Part shown: in pieces, positions 7,915 to 15,954 of the stretch
Position numbering within the stretch: position 1 is the first letter of the stretch
Layout of the letters: each line of letters starts with the position of its first letter
Made by a program: the position numbers and the translations under genes
Notes under the pieces: generated by a model
The model's input: only the letters and a program-made list of their open reading frames with translations
Told to the model about the DNA's origin: nothing
Databases searched by the model: none
NCBI GenBank assembly: GCA_946482375.1
Contig: CAMLRH010000020.1
Coordinates: 1-18,440 of the forward strand
DNA from: an uncultured Caulobacteraceae bacterium
GTDB taxonomy: Bacteria > Pseudomonadota > Alphaproteobacteria > Caulobacterales > Caulobacteraceae
Reading direction: 5' to 3'
DNA length: 18,440 bases

Positions 7915-8043
7915 GGCAACCCTCGCGCCGCGCGCAGGGATAGCAGGATGATCAAGCGCTAGTCCTGTTCGCCAAACTTGGCCAGAGGCTTTCCGGTCAC
8001 GGTCGCCGAGAGCCAGAGCGCGCGATCTTTCTGCAACACCGGC

Positions 8044-8514
8044 CTAGTTGAGGCCTTTCACCGCAGCCAGCACTTCGGCCGCGTGGCCGGGCACTTTGAC
8101 CTTGCGCCAGACGCGCCGGATCACGCCGTCCGGGCCGATCAGGAAGGTGGCGCGCTCGATGCCCATGTACTTGCGGCCGTACAGGCTCTTTTCGACCCAG
8201 ACGCCGTAACGCTCGACGACCTCGCCCTCGGTATCGGCGCCGAGTTCGACCTTGAGGTCGTACTTCGCGCGGAACTTGCCGTGGCTTTTGGCCGTGTCCT
8301 TGGAGACGCCGACGACGACCGCGCCGGCCTTTTCGAACTCGGCGGCTGCTTCGGAAAAGGCGATGGCCTCGTTGGTGCAGCCGGTCGTGTCGTCCTTGGG
8401 ATAGAAGTAGAGGACGACAGCCTTGCCCTTGAGGTCGGCCAGGCGGATGCGGCCGCTGTCGGTGGGCAGATCGAAGTCCGGGGCACGGTCGCCCTCCTGC
8501 AACGCTTCGGCCAT
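8044..8514 (-). CDS. bcp: Bcp-type peroxiredoxin, single cysteine
   Basis: Thiol peroxidase of the AhpC/TSA superfamily, Bcp/PrxQ class, which reduces hydrogen peroxide and organic hydroperoxides in the cytoplasm. The 156-residue product is of normal family length. The active-site region reads YFYPKDDTTGCTNEA with the peroxidatic cysteine at C46 and the upstream threonine of the TxxC signature. The resolving cysteine that many Bcp proteins carry five residues later is absent (alanine-isoleucine there), and C46 is the only cysteine in the protein, so recycling must use an outside thiol. The ATG at 8514 is preceded by GGAG at a normal distance. It is divergent from the large AsmA-like gene, with about 90 bases between the starts. 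Confidence 0.95.
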   Translation of the reverse strand: MAEALQEGDRAPDFDLPTDSGRIRLADLKGKAVVLYFYPKDDTTGCTNEAIAFSEAAAEFEKAGAVVVGVSKDTAKSHGKFRAKYDLKVELGADTEGEVVERYGVWVEKSLYGRKYMGIERATFLIGPDGVIRRVWRKVKVPGHAAEVLAAVKGLN

Positions 8515-8592
8515 TTCGACATTCTCCGCTTAAGCCTTGTTCGAGCCGAAATGGCGCCGCAAAGGGCATTCGTCCAGTCGCGTCCGCAGCAA

Positions 8593-8598
8593 AGGAGG
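8593..8598 (+). promoter_or_regulatory. Ribosome binding site supporting the TTG start of the AsmA-like gene
   Basis: AGGAGG within AAAGGAGGGG, five bases before the TTG at 8604. It is the strongest Shine-Dalgarno sequence near this gene, and the TTG is placed directly before the basic residues and membrane segment, so it fixes the start. Confidence 0.75.
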
Positions 8599-8603
8599 GG
8601 GGC

Positions 8604-11600
8604 TTGCTGACACCCGCCGTCAGGCGTGGCCTGCTGGCGCTCGGCGCGGTCGCGCTGGCGTTGGTGGTGTTGCTCGGCCTGGTGATCGCGCGGGTTTCCG
8701 CGGGACCCACCGACGCCGCTGCGCTCAAGCCCATCGTGGAGCGGGTGCTGGCCTCGCAGGTTGAGGGCGGCAAGGCCAGCGTACAGCGCGTTCAGGTCGT
8801 CCGCTATCGCGATCAGGGCGCTCTCGGACTTCGGCTGCACGGCGTCGATCTGCGCGACGGGCAGGGCCGGCCGGTGCTGCAAGCGAAGCTGATCGAGGCG
8901 GGGCTGGGGTCGGACTCCATCCTGTCGTTCGCGCCCGGGCCGTCCAGGCTAGTGCTGAAGGACTTCTTCGTCGCCGCCAGCGTCTCGCCGCAGGGCGGTT
9001 ATGCGCTGGGCTACGACGCCAAGGGACCGCCGCCACCGCTCGATCTTGAGACCATCTTCCTGTCGCTGACGAACCAGGCCCGGCGGGATCGACCGCTCAG
9101 CTACCTCCGGCATGTCGATCTGGAGACCGGAACCGTTCAGTTCCGGCAGGTCGGCGGCCCCGTCGCCTGGAAGGCCAGGATCGAGAAGGTCGCCTTTGAA
9201 AAGGCTTCAGGACGCTTCGACGCCACCAGCCGCCTGACCATCGACGCCGGCGGACCGATCGCGCGCATCAGGGGACACGCCAACGGCGACATCGGCCTCA
9301 AGCAGATGACGACGGGCGGCTCGATCGCGGACTTCTACCCGGCGCGGGTCTTCCCGACGGTCGGCGTGACGGCGCCGCTGGCGGTGCTGGACGCGCCGGT
9401 GCATGGGCAGGCGCGACTGCAGTATGCGCTGGATCGTGGGATCAGCTCGGCGGACGTGACAGGATCGGCCGGCGCGGGGGTTATCCGGCTCGGCGGCTAC
9501 GCCCAGCGGTTCGAGGGCGCCGAACTCGCCACCCGCTACGATCCGGTCAGCAAGCAGGTGATGCTGCAGCGCTTTGGCCTCAGAGCCGAACGCACGCGGC
9601 TCGACGTGACCGGCCGCTTTTGGCTGGAGCCCGAGGCCGGGCGGCGCCCGGCTCGGATCGTCTACCGCTTCCGCAGCCCAGAGAGCCTGATCGGCATGAA
9701 CCGCATGGTCGAGCCGCGGCGGCTCGACGACATGACGCTCGCCGGCGCCGTCATCCCGGCGCAGCGACGGCTGGAGGTGACCGGCTTCCGAGCCCGCTTC
9801 GGCGGCGCGCCGGTGCGGATGAGCGCCGAGGTCTGGCGGCCGAACGGACGCGTCTCGCCGGGCGTGAAGGCCGATCTCACGGTCGACGGGCCGATGGATA
9901 TTCGCGCGCTCTACGCGCTGTGGCCGGAGGATCTGGCGGCGCCGGCGCGGCAGTTCATCGTTCCGCGTCTGCATTCGGCGACGGTGCTTGGCGCGACGGT
10001 CGTGGCCAACATCCCGCCGGGCCAGCTGGCCAAAAAGCGGCTGGAGAATCGCATGCTGCGCGTCGCCTTCCGCTACGCCGATGGCGGCGTGAAGGTCGCC
10101 TCGACCTTGCCGGGCATCGAGAACGCCATCGGCGAAGGCGTCATCCAGGGCAACCGCTTCGATCTGTCGATGGCGACGGGCAAGCTCGGCAAGCTGTTTA
10201 TCAGCGATGCGACGGTGACCGTGCCGCGCTTCCTGCCGAGCGGGGCGACAGCCGTGGTCAAGTCGCGGGCCCAAGGCGATCTCGGCGACATGCTGCGGCT
10301 CGTCGACAGCCCGCCGCTTCGCATGATGGGCTCGACCAGCATGTCGCCCGACCGCTTCAGCGGCCCGGCGGACATGGTCATCGAGATGCGTGCGCCGCTG
10401 AAGAAGACCATCGGCAAACGCGACTTCCGCGTCGCCTTCGAGGGTGAGCTGGAGGACCTGCGGATCACGGACGTCACGCTGGGCGAGGACCTCCACGACG
10501 GGCGCATGACCACCAAGGGCACGCTGGATTACGTCGAGGCCCACGGGACGGGCCGTGTCGGTCCCTACGGCGGCAGGATCGACTTCCGCATGCCGCTGAG
10601 CGGACCGGAGCCGGGGCGCAAGTTCATCAAGCTTGACGGCCTGGTCAGCGTCGCTGGCGCCAGGGGGGCGCCGTTCGCGGGTGACATCAACACCCGCAAC
10701 GGCATAGGCGGCGCGGTCATCCGCTCGCGGCTGTTCAACGGCGAGGCCCAGTGGCGCAAGGGCGACCGCATGCGCGCAGAGGGGATCGGCGAACCGGCGG
10801 CCTGGCGGCAGGCCGGTCTGCCTGCTGGACCCGGCTTGCCAGCGCGCGTGCCGGTGCGGCTGGCGATGACCTCCACCGCGCCCGGCGTCTGGAACGGCGA
10901 GCTGGAGGCGGACGCCTATTCAGGAACGCTAGGCTACAGCCGGGGTCATCCCCGTAAGGTCCGCTACGAAGCCGAGATCACGCCGGCCGAAGCCAGGCGC
11001 ATCGGCGTCGGCGAGTTGCCGATGTTCCGGCAGACGCAGCCTGTGCGGCTGGACGCGAAGGTGGGTGACAGCACGGGCTCCGCCGACTATCGCGCCGGTG
11101 GGCTGGAAGGCCGCTTCGAGTGGTTTCCCGGTGGCGGGCCAGGCATGCTGGGCTATCGCTACGCCAGTACGCTGGATGGCGACGACCTGAAGGGTCTTGG
11201 CCTGCCGCTGACGTTGCCCAGCCCGATCGGCGTCAGGCTTGAGGGCGTCGGCCAGAGCGGCGGCCTCACGGGCCGAGGCGAAGCGGCGGGTGCGACGCTG
11301 GCCTACGAAATTTCGCCGAATAGGGACGGCCGCCGCGAGATCACCTTCACAGGCTCGGCATCGGACGCGGTGTTTGCCCGGCTGGGTGTCGATGTCCGGC
11401 GGATGATGGAGGGTCCGATGGACTTCTCCGGCCGCCTGATCCGCGCCGGCGATGGGGCGCTGACCGGACATCTGGGCGGCGACTTCGACCGGACGGCGCT
11501 GACCGTGCCGAACTCGGGATGGTCGAAGCCCGCCGGAAAGCCCGCTCGCGGCTCCATCGACCTGGCGATGGCCGATGGAACAGTCTCCCTGCGCAGCATC

Positions 11601-12554
11601 AGCGCCGACGGTGACGGGCTGAGGGTGCGCGGCTCCGGCTCGGTGGCGCGCAATGGCGTGCTGTCGGTGGACCTGCCCACGGCGCGGCTGGAGGGCTTCT
11701 TCGATGGCTCGCTCAGCGCCAGCCGCAGTGAGACGGGCCTGCAGGCGACGGTGGATGCGCGCTACCTCGACTTTCGTCCGATCCTGAAGGAGGCACAGCG
11801 GCAGTCAGGCGCGGACGGCACGGGGGTCAGCCGTTCCGACCGCGCGCAACTCGCAGCCGAGATCGACCGCGTCCGCGTCACCGACAGCGGCTACGTCAAC
11901 GACGTGAAGCTCGACGCCGGATGGGGCGAACTGGATCAGCGGCGCGCCACTCTGACCGCCACCTCCGAGGGCGGCGGCGCCATCGACATCCGCATGTTCC
12001 CGGACCACGGCGCGACGGCGCTGTCACTGCAGGTGGCGGACCTTGGCGATATTGCGAAGACCCTCGGCGGCTACGACAACCTGCGGGGCGGTGTGACCAC
12101 GGGCAGCGGGCGCATCGTGCCGGGCGGCTACGACTTCGAGTTCGAGATCCGCGACATGACCATCCTGCGCGTGCCGGGCGCGGCGCAGCTGGTGGCGGAC
12201 GACGGCGCCATCCACTTCGACCGCATGGTCGCGCCGCTCAGTATCCGCGGGGCGGAGGTGACCCTAGGCGATGTTGTCGCGACCGGACCCTCGGTCGGAC
12301 TGACCGCGCGGGGGATCATGGACACCAAAACGCGGACCATGGACGTGGTTGGTGTCGTCACCCCGGCCTACGGCATCAACGCCGCGCTCGGAGTGCTGCT
12401 GGGCGCGCCGGAGGGCGAGGGCCTCATCGGCATCAGCTACCGGGCGACGGGCGCGTTCACGAACCCGAACATCGCCATCAATCCGCTGTCGGCCCTGGCG
12501 CCCGGCGTCTTCCGGCGGCTGTTCGAGCCGCCGACGCCTGCACACGCCGAATAA
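8604..12554 (+). CDS. Large AsmA/YhdP-like envelope protein (DUF3971 type)
   Basis: A 1316-residue protein with one N-terminal membrane anchor (about residues 9-29) and a very long periplasmic body without cysteine motifs or enzyme signatures. The body is full of short beta-prone segments. The final 60 residues, including GEGLIGISYRATG, a TNPNIAINPLSALAPG stretch and FRRLFEPP, are typical of the C-terminal AsmA-like region of DUF3971 proteins. Relatives (YhdP, TamB, AsmA) form bridge-like proteins that help move phospholipids between inner and outer membrane; that role here is inferred from the family. It starts with TTG behind a strong AGGAGG. It stands alone, divergent from bcp and convergent with tyrS, so it is probably a single-gene transcript ending near the repeat at 12557. 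The family assignment is good; the precise subfamily is not certain. Confidence 0.87.
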   Translation: MLTPAVRRGLLALGAVALALVVLLGLVIARVSAGPTDAAALKPIVERVLASQVEGGKASVQRVQVVRYRDQGALGLRLHGVDLRDGQGRPVLQAKLIEAGLGSDSILSFAPGPSRLVLKDFFVAASVSPQGGYALGYDAKGPPPPLDLETIFLSLTNQARRDRPLSYLRHVDLETGTVQFRQVGGPVAWKARIEKVAFEKASGRFDATSRLTIDAGGPIARIRGHANGDIGLKQMTTGGSIADFYPARVFPTVGVTAPLAVLDAPVHGQARLQYALDRGISSADVTGSAGAGVIRLGGYAQRFEGAELATRYDPVSKQVMLQRFGLRAERTRLDVTGRFWLEPEAGRRPARIVYRFRSPESLIGMNRMVEPRRLDDMTLAGAVIPAQRRLEVTGFRARFGGAPVRMSAEVWRPNGRVSPGVKADLTVDGPMDIRALYALWPEDLAAPARQFIVPRLHSATVLGATVVANIPPGQLAKKRLENRMLRVAFRYADGGVKVASTLPGIENAIGEGVIQGNRFDLSMATGKLGKLFISDATVTVPRFLPSGATAVVKSRAQGDLGDMLRLVDSPPLRMMGSTSMSPDRFSGPADMVIEMRAPLKKTIGKRDFRVAFEGELEDLRITDVTLGEDLHDGRMTTKGTLDYVEAHGTGRVGPYGGRIDFRMPLSGPEPGRKFIKLDGLVSVAGARGAPFAGDINTRNGIGGAVIRSRLFNGEAQWRKGDRMRAEGIGEPAAWRQAGLPAGPGLPARVPVRLAMTSTAPGVWNGELEADAYSGTLGYSRGHPRKVRYEAEITPAEARRIGVGELPMFRQTQPVRLDAKVGDSTGSADYRAGGLEGRFEWFPGGGPGMLGYRYASTLDGDDLKGLGLPLTLPSPIGVRLEGVGQSGGLTGRGEAAGATLAYEISPNRDGRREITFTGSASDAVFARLGVDVRRMMEGPMDFSGRLIRAGDGALTGHLGGDFDRTALTVPNSGWSKPAGKPARGSIDLAMADGTVSLRSISADGDGLRVRGSGSVARNGVLSVDLPTARLEGFFDGSLSASRSETGLQATVDARYLDFRPILKEAQRQSGADGTGVSRSDRAQLAAEIDRVRVTDSGYVNDVKLDAGWGELDQRRATLTATSEGGGAIDIRMFPDHGATALSLQVADLGDIAKTLGGYDNLRGGVTTGSGRIVPGGYDFEFEIRDMTILRVPGAAQLVADDGAIHFDRMVAPLSIRGAEVTLGDVVATGPSVGLTARGIMDTKTRTMDVVGVVTPAYGINAALGVLLGAPEGEGLIGISYRATGAFTNPNIAINPLSALAPGVFRRLFEPPTPAHAE

Positions 12555-12556
12555 TT

Positions 12557-12647
12557 CCGCTCATCCCGACGAAAGCCGGGACCCAGTACTTTCTATCGGA
12601 ATGCTGACTGGACAGACCTGGGCCCCGGCTTTCGCCGGGGTGAGCGG
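12557..12647. repeat. Interspersed palindromic repeat, copy 2 (possible bidirectional terminator)
   Basis: A 91-base element filling the gap between two convergent genes. Its 30-base ends (12557-12586 and 12618-12647) are inverted repeats matching at 27 of 30 positions and framed by CCGCTCA and TGAGCGG. It is shorter than copies 1 and 3 and its arms use GAAAGC in place of GAAGGC, but it keeps the internal GCTGAC (12603-12608). The stem in RNA would be strong on both strands, so it may stop or shield both transcripts. No run of T follows that would make it a classical terminator. Confidence 0.85.
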
Positions 12648-12656
12648 GGTTTGGGG

Positions 12657-13919
12657 TTATATCGGGCGGACGAGGACGATCTTCTTTTTTCCGGCGGCGA
12701 GCTTCACGACGCCGTCGACGAGGTCGGCATCCGAAATGGTGCGGGCAGCATTGGCTTCTTGCGCGTCGTTCACCCGCAGGCCGCCGCCCTGGGCGAGGCG
12801 TTTGGCTTCGCCGCGCGAGGAGGCGAGGCCGGCGTCGGCGACCAGCGCGGCCAGCGGAATGCCCTCCGCGAGCGTGGTGCTCGGGACTTCGAAGGTCGGC
12901 AGGTCGGCCGACAGCGTCCCTTGCTCGAAGGCGGCAGTGGCGGCGCCATGCGCAGCCTTGGCGGCTTCATCGCCGTGGAGCATGCGGGTGGCTTCGTCGG
13001 CGAGCACCTTCTTGGCGTCGTTGATCTGCGCGCCGGGCAGGCTCTCCAGCCGCGCCACCTCGTCCAGCGGCAGGTCGGTGAACAGGCGCAGGAAGCGGCC
13101 GACGTCGGCGTCCTCGGTGTTGCGCCAGTACTGCCAGTAGTCGTAGGGGCTGAGCGCATCGGCATTCAGCCAGACCGCGCCGGCGGCGGTCTTGCCCATC
13201 TTGGCGCCCGAGGCAGTCGCCAGCAGCGGGGTCGTCAGGCCGAACGCCTGGCCCTGGTCGACGCGGCGGGTCAGCTCAACGCCGTTGACGATGTTTCCCC
13301 ACTGGTCCGAACCGCCCATCTGCAGCGTGCAGCCGAAACGCCGGTAGAGCTGCAGGTAATCGACGGCCTGCATCAGCATGTAGTTGAACTCGAGGAAGGT
13401 CATCGGCTGCTCGCGATCGAGCCGCAGCTTGACGCTGTCGAAGGTCAGCATGCGGTTGATCGTGAAGTGCGTGCCGTACTCGCGCAGGAACTCGACGTAG
13501 CCGAAGCGCGACAGCCACTCGTCGTTGTCGATCATGATCGCGCCGGTGGGCGTATCGTCGAAGCGCAGGAAGCGTTCGAAGACCGTGCGGATCGAAGCGA
13601 TGTTTCCGGCGATGTCGGCGTCGGAGAGCATCTTGCGGCTCTCGTCACGGCCGGTGGGGTCGCCGACCTTGGTTGTGCCGCCGCCCATGACGACGATGGG
13701 GCGGTGGCCCGCTTGCTGCAGCCGGCGCAGCATCATGATCTGGATCAGCGAACCGACGTGCAGACTGGGCGCGGTGGCGTCGAAGCCGATGTAGCCGGTG
13801 ACCACGCCCTTGGACGCCGCCTCGTCCAGCTCGGCCGGATGGGTGATCTGATGGATATAGCCGCGCGCCTGCAGCGTCCGCAGGAAGTCGGAACGGAACT
13901 GCGTCTGCGCGGCGGTCAT
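12657..13919 (-). CDS. tyrS: Tyrosyl-tRNA synthetase
   Basis: Class I aminoacyl-tRNA synthetase that charges tRNA-Tyr with tyrosine in the cytoplasm. The 420-residue product has the tyrosine-binding [13 protein letters not shown] region with the HIGH-type motif H54-V-G-S, the [10 protein letters not shown] segment near residues 201-210, and the KMSKS-type motif as K240-M-G-K-T. An S4-like RNA-binding domain lies at the C-terminus (about residues 350-420). These mark the short, bacterial TyrS type. A TTG at 13928 would add three residues; the ATG at 13919 has GAAAGG upstream at a usable spacing and is preferred. It is divergent from the small AnmK-like gene, a pairing that in many alphaproteobacteria involves full-length anmK. 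A GCTACACG at 13951-13958 on the minus strand could be its -10, but no -35 is evident. Confidence 0.97.
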   Translation of the reverse strand: MTAAQTQFRSDFLRTLQARGYIHQITHPAELDEAASKGVVTGYIGFDATAPSLHVGSLIQIMMLRRLQQAGHRPIVVMGGGTTKVGDPTGRDESRKMLSDADIAGNIASIRTVFERFLRFDDTPTGAIMIDNDEWLSRFGYVEFLREYGTHFTINRMLTFDSVKLRLDREQPMTFLEFNYMLMQAVDYLQLYRRFGCTLQMGGSDQWGNIVNGVELTRRVDQGQAFGLTTPLLATASGAKMGKTAAGAVWLNADALSPYDYWQYWRNTEDADVGRFLRLFTDLPLDEVARLESLPGAQINDAKKVLADEATRMLHGDEAAKAAHGAATAAFEQGTLSADLPTFEVPSTTLAEGIPLAALVADAGLASSRGEAKRLAQGGGLRVNDAQEANAARTISDADLVDGVVKLAAGKKKIVLVRPI

Positions 13920-13978
13920 CGTGCTCAAGCCTTTCTTGAATCGAGGCGCGCGTGTAGCACGGCCGGGCTTTTCCTCGG

Positions 13979-13984
13979 AAGGAG
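13979..13984 (+). promoter_or_regulatory. Ribosome binding site of the small AnmK-like gene
   Basis: AAGGAG, six bases before the GTG at 13991. This is a good site at the proper distance, which argues that the shortened gene is still translated. Confidence 0.65.
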
Positions 13985-13990
13985 CTTAGC

Positions 13991-14467
13991 GTGCGCGTCC
14001 TTGGCCTCGCCGCCGACGGCTCCTTCGCCGTGCTGGAAACGGACGGTCGCGCCATCGAGGCGTTCGGGCCGGCGGGCGAGGGCAAGTTCCCCACGGACGT
14101 CGACCTCATCGGCCTGGAAACCGGCGACGCCGAGGCGCTGGCGAAGCAGACGGGCCTCCCGGTCGCCTGCGACTTCGCCGAGGCGGGACCGGCGGTCTAC
14201 TACCGCGCCCGGGTGAGGATGGCCGACTTGGAGCGGCCGGTCGCGGTCATTGAGAACGGAAGCATCATTCACATCGCCGAGAACGGCCTGCTGACCATCG
14301 ACACGGAAGTCGTCGGCGCCCGCACGGTGATCCGCGATCCGGAGTGGCCGCATGCGGAAGCCATCGCCTACCTCGCCGCCCGCGTCTGGAACGGCTTTCC
14401 GATCTTCTTTCCCGGCACGACCGGCGCGCCATACCCGATGCCGGGCGGACGGATCGTGCGGCCCTAG
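13991..14467 (+). CDS. Shrunken AnmK-like protein, probably without kinase activity
   Basis: The 158-residue product reads like anhydro-N-acetylmuramic acid kinase with large parts removed. AnmK phosphorylates anhydroMurNAc in cell-wall recycling and is about 370 residues long. Recognisable pieces in order are an AnmK-like start (MRVLGL, then [18 protein letters not shown]), a DVDLIG piece, a [18 protein letters not shown] piece, an [10 protein letters not shown] piece, and an AnmK-like end ([14 protein letters not shown], then [19 protein letters not shown]). Missing are the segments that carry GTSLDGVD, HGQT, DTGPGN and the late glycine-rich motif, so ATP binding and catalysis look lost. 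The frame is open throughout, the third codon positions are mostly G or C, and an AAGGAG precedes the GTG start, so it may make a stable new protein. It is divergent from tyrS, where many relatives keep complete anmK. The match is from memory of the family, not from an alignment. A decaying relic is the alternative. Confidence 0.65.
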   Translation: MRVLGLAADGSFAVLETDGRAIEAFGPAGEGKFPTDVDLIGLETGDAEALAKQTGLPVACDFAEAGPAVYYRARVRMADLERPVAVIENGSIIHIAENGLLTIDTEVVGARTVIRDPEWPHAEAIAYLAARVWNGFPIFFPGTTGAPYPMPGGRIVRP

Positions 14468-15000
14468 CCCTTCGCCGCCTTCGCGCGCTCGATGCCTTCC
14501 AGCACCATCTGACGTGCTTCGTCGGCGTGGGCCCAGCGCTTGATCTTCGTCCACTTGCCGGGCTCGAGGTCCTTGTAGTGGGTGAAGAAGTGCTCGATCT
14601 GGGCGATCGTGTTCTCGGGCAGGTCGATGTAGTCGGCGACGTGGTCGTAGCGGGATGTCAGCCGCGACGACGGCACGCCGATCAGCTTCTCGTCCTCGCC
14701 CGCCTGGTCTTCCATGATCAGCACGCCGACGATGCGGCAGCTCATGATGGCGCCCGGCGCGATGGCGCGGGTGTTGGCGATGATGACGTCGCAGGGATCG
14801 CCGTCGCCCGACAGGGTGTGAGGGATGAACCCGTAATTCCCCGGATAGCGCATCGGCGTGTAGAGGAAGCGGTCGACGACGAGCGCGCCGGCCTCCTTGT
14901 TCATCTCGTACTTGATGGGCTCGCCGCCGATCGGCACCTCGATCACGACATTGACGTCGACTGGCGGGTTTTCGCCGATGGCGATGGCGTCCAGGCGCAT
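14464..15000 (-). CDS. ppa: Inorganic pyrophosphatase, soluble family I
   Basis: Hydrolyses pyrophosphate to phosphate in the cytoplasm, pulling biosynthetic reactions forward. The 178-residue product has the family signature GDGDPCD with metal-binding aspartates D66, D68 and D71, plus the substrate-binding YEMNKEAG and [10 protein letters not shown] segments and a [10 protein letters not shown] segment that supplies further metal ligands. The length fits bacterial family I enzymes. A TTG at 15009 would add three residues, but its GGAG is too close, whereas the ATG at 15000 has the same GGAG about 10 bases away. The final TAG overlaps that of the AnmK-like gene (CTAG, 14464-14467). The hydrolase gene lies upstream on the same strand, separated by the third palindromic repeat, so cotranscription is possible but unproven. 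Confidence 0.97.
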   Translation of the reverse strand: MRLDAIAIGENPPVDVNVVIEVPIGGEPIKYEMNKEAGALVVDRFLYTPMRYPGNYGFIPHTLSGDGDPCDVIIANTRAIAPGAIMSCRIVGVLIMEDQAGEDEKLIGVPSSRLTSRYDHVADYIDLPENTIAQIEHFFTHYKDLEPGKWTKIKRWAHADEARQMVLEGIERAKAAKG

Positions 15001-15012
15001 CGTATCCAAACT

Positions 15013-15139
15013 CCGATTGCCCCGGCGAAGGCCGGGGTCCAGATCCCATACGCGGAGGCTGACTGGATTGCCTCCAAGTTGCTGGAAGCCGCCTCAACAA
15101 TCTCCATCTGGGTCCCGGCCTTCGCCGGGATGAGCGGAT
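15013..15139. repeat. Interspersed palindromic repeat, copy 3
   Basis: A 127-base element almost filling the gap between the hydrolase stop and the ppa start. It starts with the same CCGATTGCCCCGGCGAAGG as copy 1, has GCTGAC at 15058-15063 and ends with the same CCCGGCCTTCGCCGGGATG arm. The middle differs from copy 1. Both flanking genes are read leftwards through it, so its stem would lie in the hydrolase 3' region and close to the ppa start. Confidence 0.85.
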
Positions 15140-15140
15140 A

Positions 15141-15791
15141 TCAGATGGGCTCGGCTTCGATCCGCTTGTCGAGGTAGGCGCCGACGCGTTGCTCGACGTC
15201 CGGCAGGTTCTCGACCCAGAAGTGGGTGGCGGCGTCGACCAGGTCGTAGTCGATGACGATGCCCTTCTGGGTGCGCAGCTTGGAGACCACGCGCTCGACC
15301 TCCACCGGCGGCACCACGGTGTCGGCCGCGCCGTGCAGGATCAGGCCCGAGGCCGGGCAGGGGGCCAGGAAGCTGAAGTCGTACATGTTGGTCGGCGGCG
15401 AGACGCTGATGAAGCCGTCGGTCTCGGGACGCCGCATCAGCAGCTGCATGCCGACCCAGGCGCCAAAGCTGTAGCCAGCGACCCAGGTCTGCGATGCGGC
15501 CGGGTTGTTGGTCTGCAGCCAGTCCAACGCCGTCGCCGCGTCGGCCAGTTCGCCGATGCCCTGGTCAAACTCGCCCTGGCTCTTGCCCACGCCGCGGAAG
15601 TTGAACCGCAGGGTCGCGAAGCCCCTCTTCATGAACAGGTGGAAGAGCTGCACCGTGACCGGGTTGTTCATGTGCCCGCCCGCCTTGGGGTGGGGGTGCA
15701 GGATCAGCGCGATCGGCGCGTTGTCCTTCTTACCCGGAGAGTATCGACCCTCGATCCGGCCGGCCGCACCGGTCAGAATCACCTCAGGCAT
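15141..15791 (-). CDS. Alpha/beta hydrolase (COG2945-like)
   Basis: A 216-residue single-domain alpha/beta hydrolase, cytoplasmic by its lack of a signal peptide. The likely triad is S108 in the nucleophile elbow GYSFGA, D157 in LHGAADTVVPP and H190 in ATHFW. The early HPHPKAGGHMNN segment (residues 32-43) and the LRFNFRGVGKSQGEFD segment are hallmarks of a small bacterial hydrolase family with esterase-like fold and unknown natural substrate. The ATG at 15791 has GGAG five bases before it. It is divergent from the Fe-S operon regulator and upstream of ppa on the same strand. Nothing in the sequence ties it to Fe-S assembly beyond position. The fold is certain, the substrate unknown. Confidence 0.9.
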   Translation of the reverse strand: MPEVILTGAAGRIEGRYSPGKKDNAPIALILHPHPKAGGHMNNPVTVQLFHLFMKRGFATLRFNFRGVGKSQGEFDQGIGELADAATALDWLQTNNPAASQTWVAGYSFGAWVGMQLLMRRPETDGFISVSPPTNMYDFSFLAPCPASGLILHGAADTVVPPVEVERVVSKLRTQKGIVIDYDLVDAATHFWVENLPDVEQRVGAYLDKRIEAEPI

Positions 15792-15832
15792 GGTGTCTCC
15801 ATCAAGCGACCTGCGCAGGGGGAGCGGAATAC

Positions 15833-15861
15833 TTGACCGCTGCGCTTGGTTTTCCTACACC
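15833..15861 (+). promoter_or_regulatory. Candidate promoter of the iscR-desulfurase-suf operon
   Basis: TTGACCG at 15833-15839 and CCTACACC at 15854-15861 are 14 bases apart, the same spacing as in the mrcA promoter candidate. Six of eight -10 positions fit the Caulobacter pattern. The -35 sits inside ATACTTGACC (15829-15838), which resembles one half of an E. coli type 1 IscR site, so the regulator could bind over its own promoter; the second half is not convincing. The regulator ATG lies about 95 bases downstream. Confidence 0.45.
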
Positions 15862-15954
15862 CCGCGCCTACCTGAAAGGGCAGGCGGCGCAAGGCGGCGG
15901 CTTGTTAGCACAGCCGGCCCCGAAAGCGCGCGGAATCTGTGAAGGAGGGGCTTG

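Noticed and set aside
7915..8043. A tRNA or small RNA gene between the M23 gene and bcp
   Set aside because: I found no cloverleaf, no TTCRANY box and no convincing stem; it is probably the peptidase promoter region only.
9207..10544. A 445-codon minus-strand frame inside the AsmA-like gene
   Set aside because: Antisense shadow within one continuous, well supported coding region with a strong ribosome site.
12557..12647. Repeat copy 2 as a classical rho-independent terminator
   Set aside because: The stem is strong but no T-run follows on either strand, so I list it as a repeat with possible terminator effect only.
12651..14216. A 521-codon plus-strand frame opposite tyrS
   Set aside because: Opposite a complete TyrS, and it runs into the AnmK-like gene in a different frame without family likeness.
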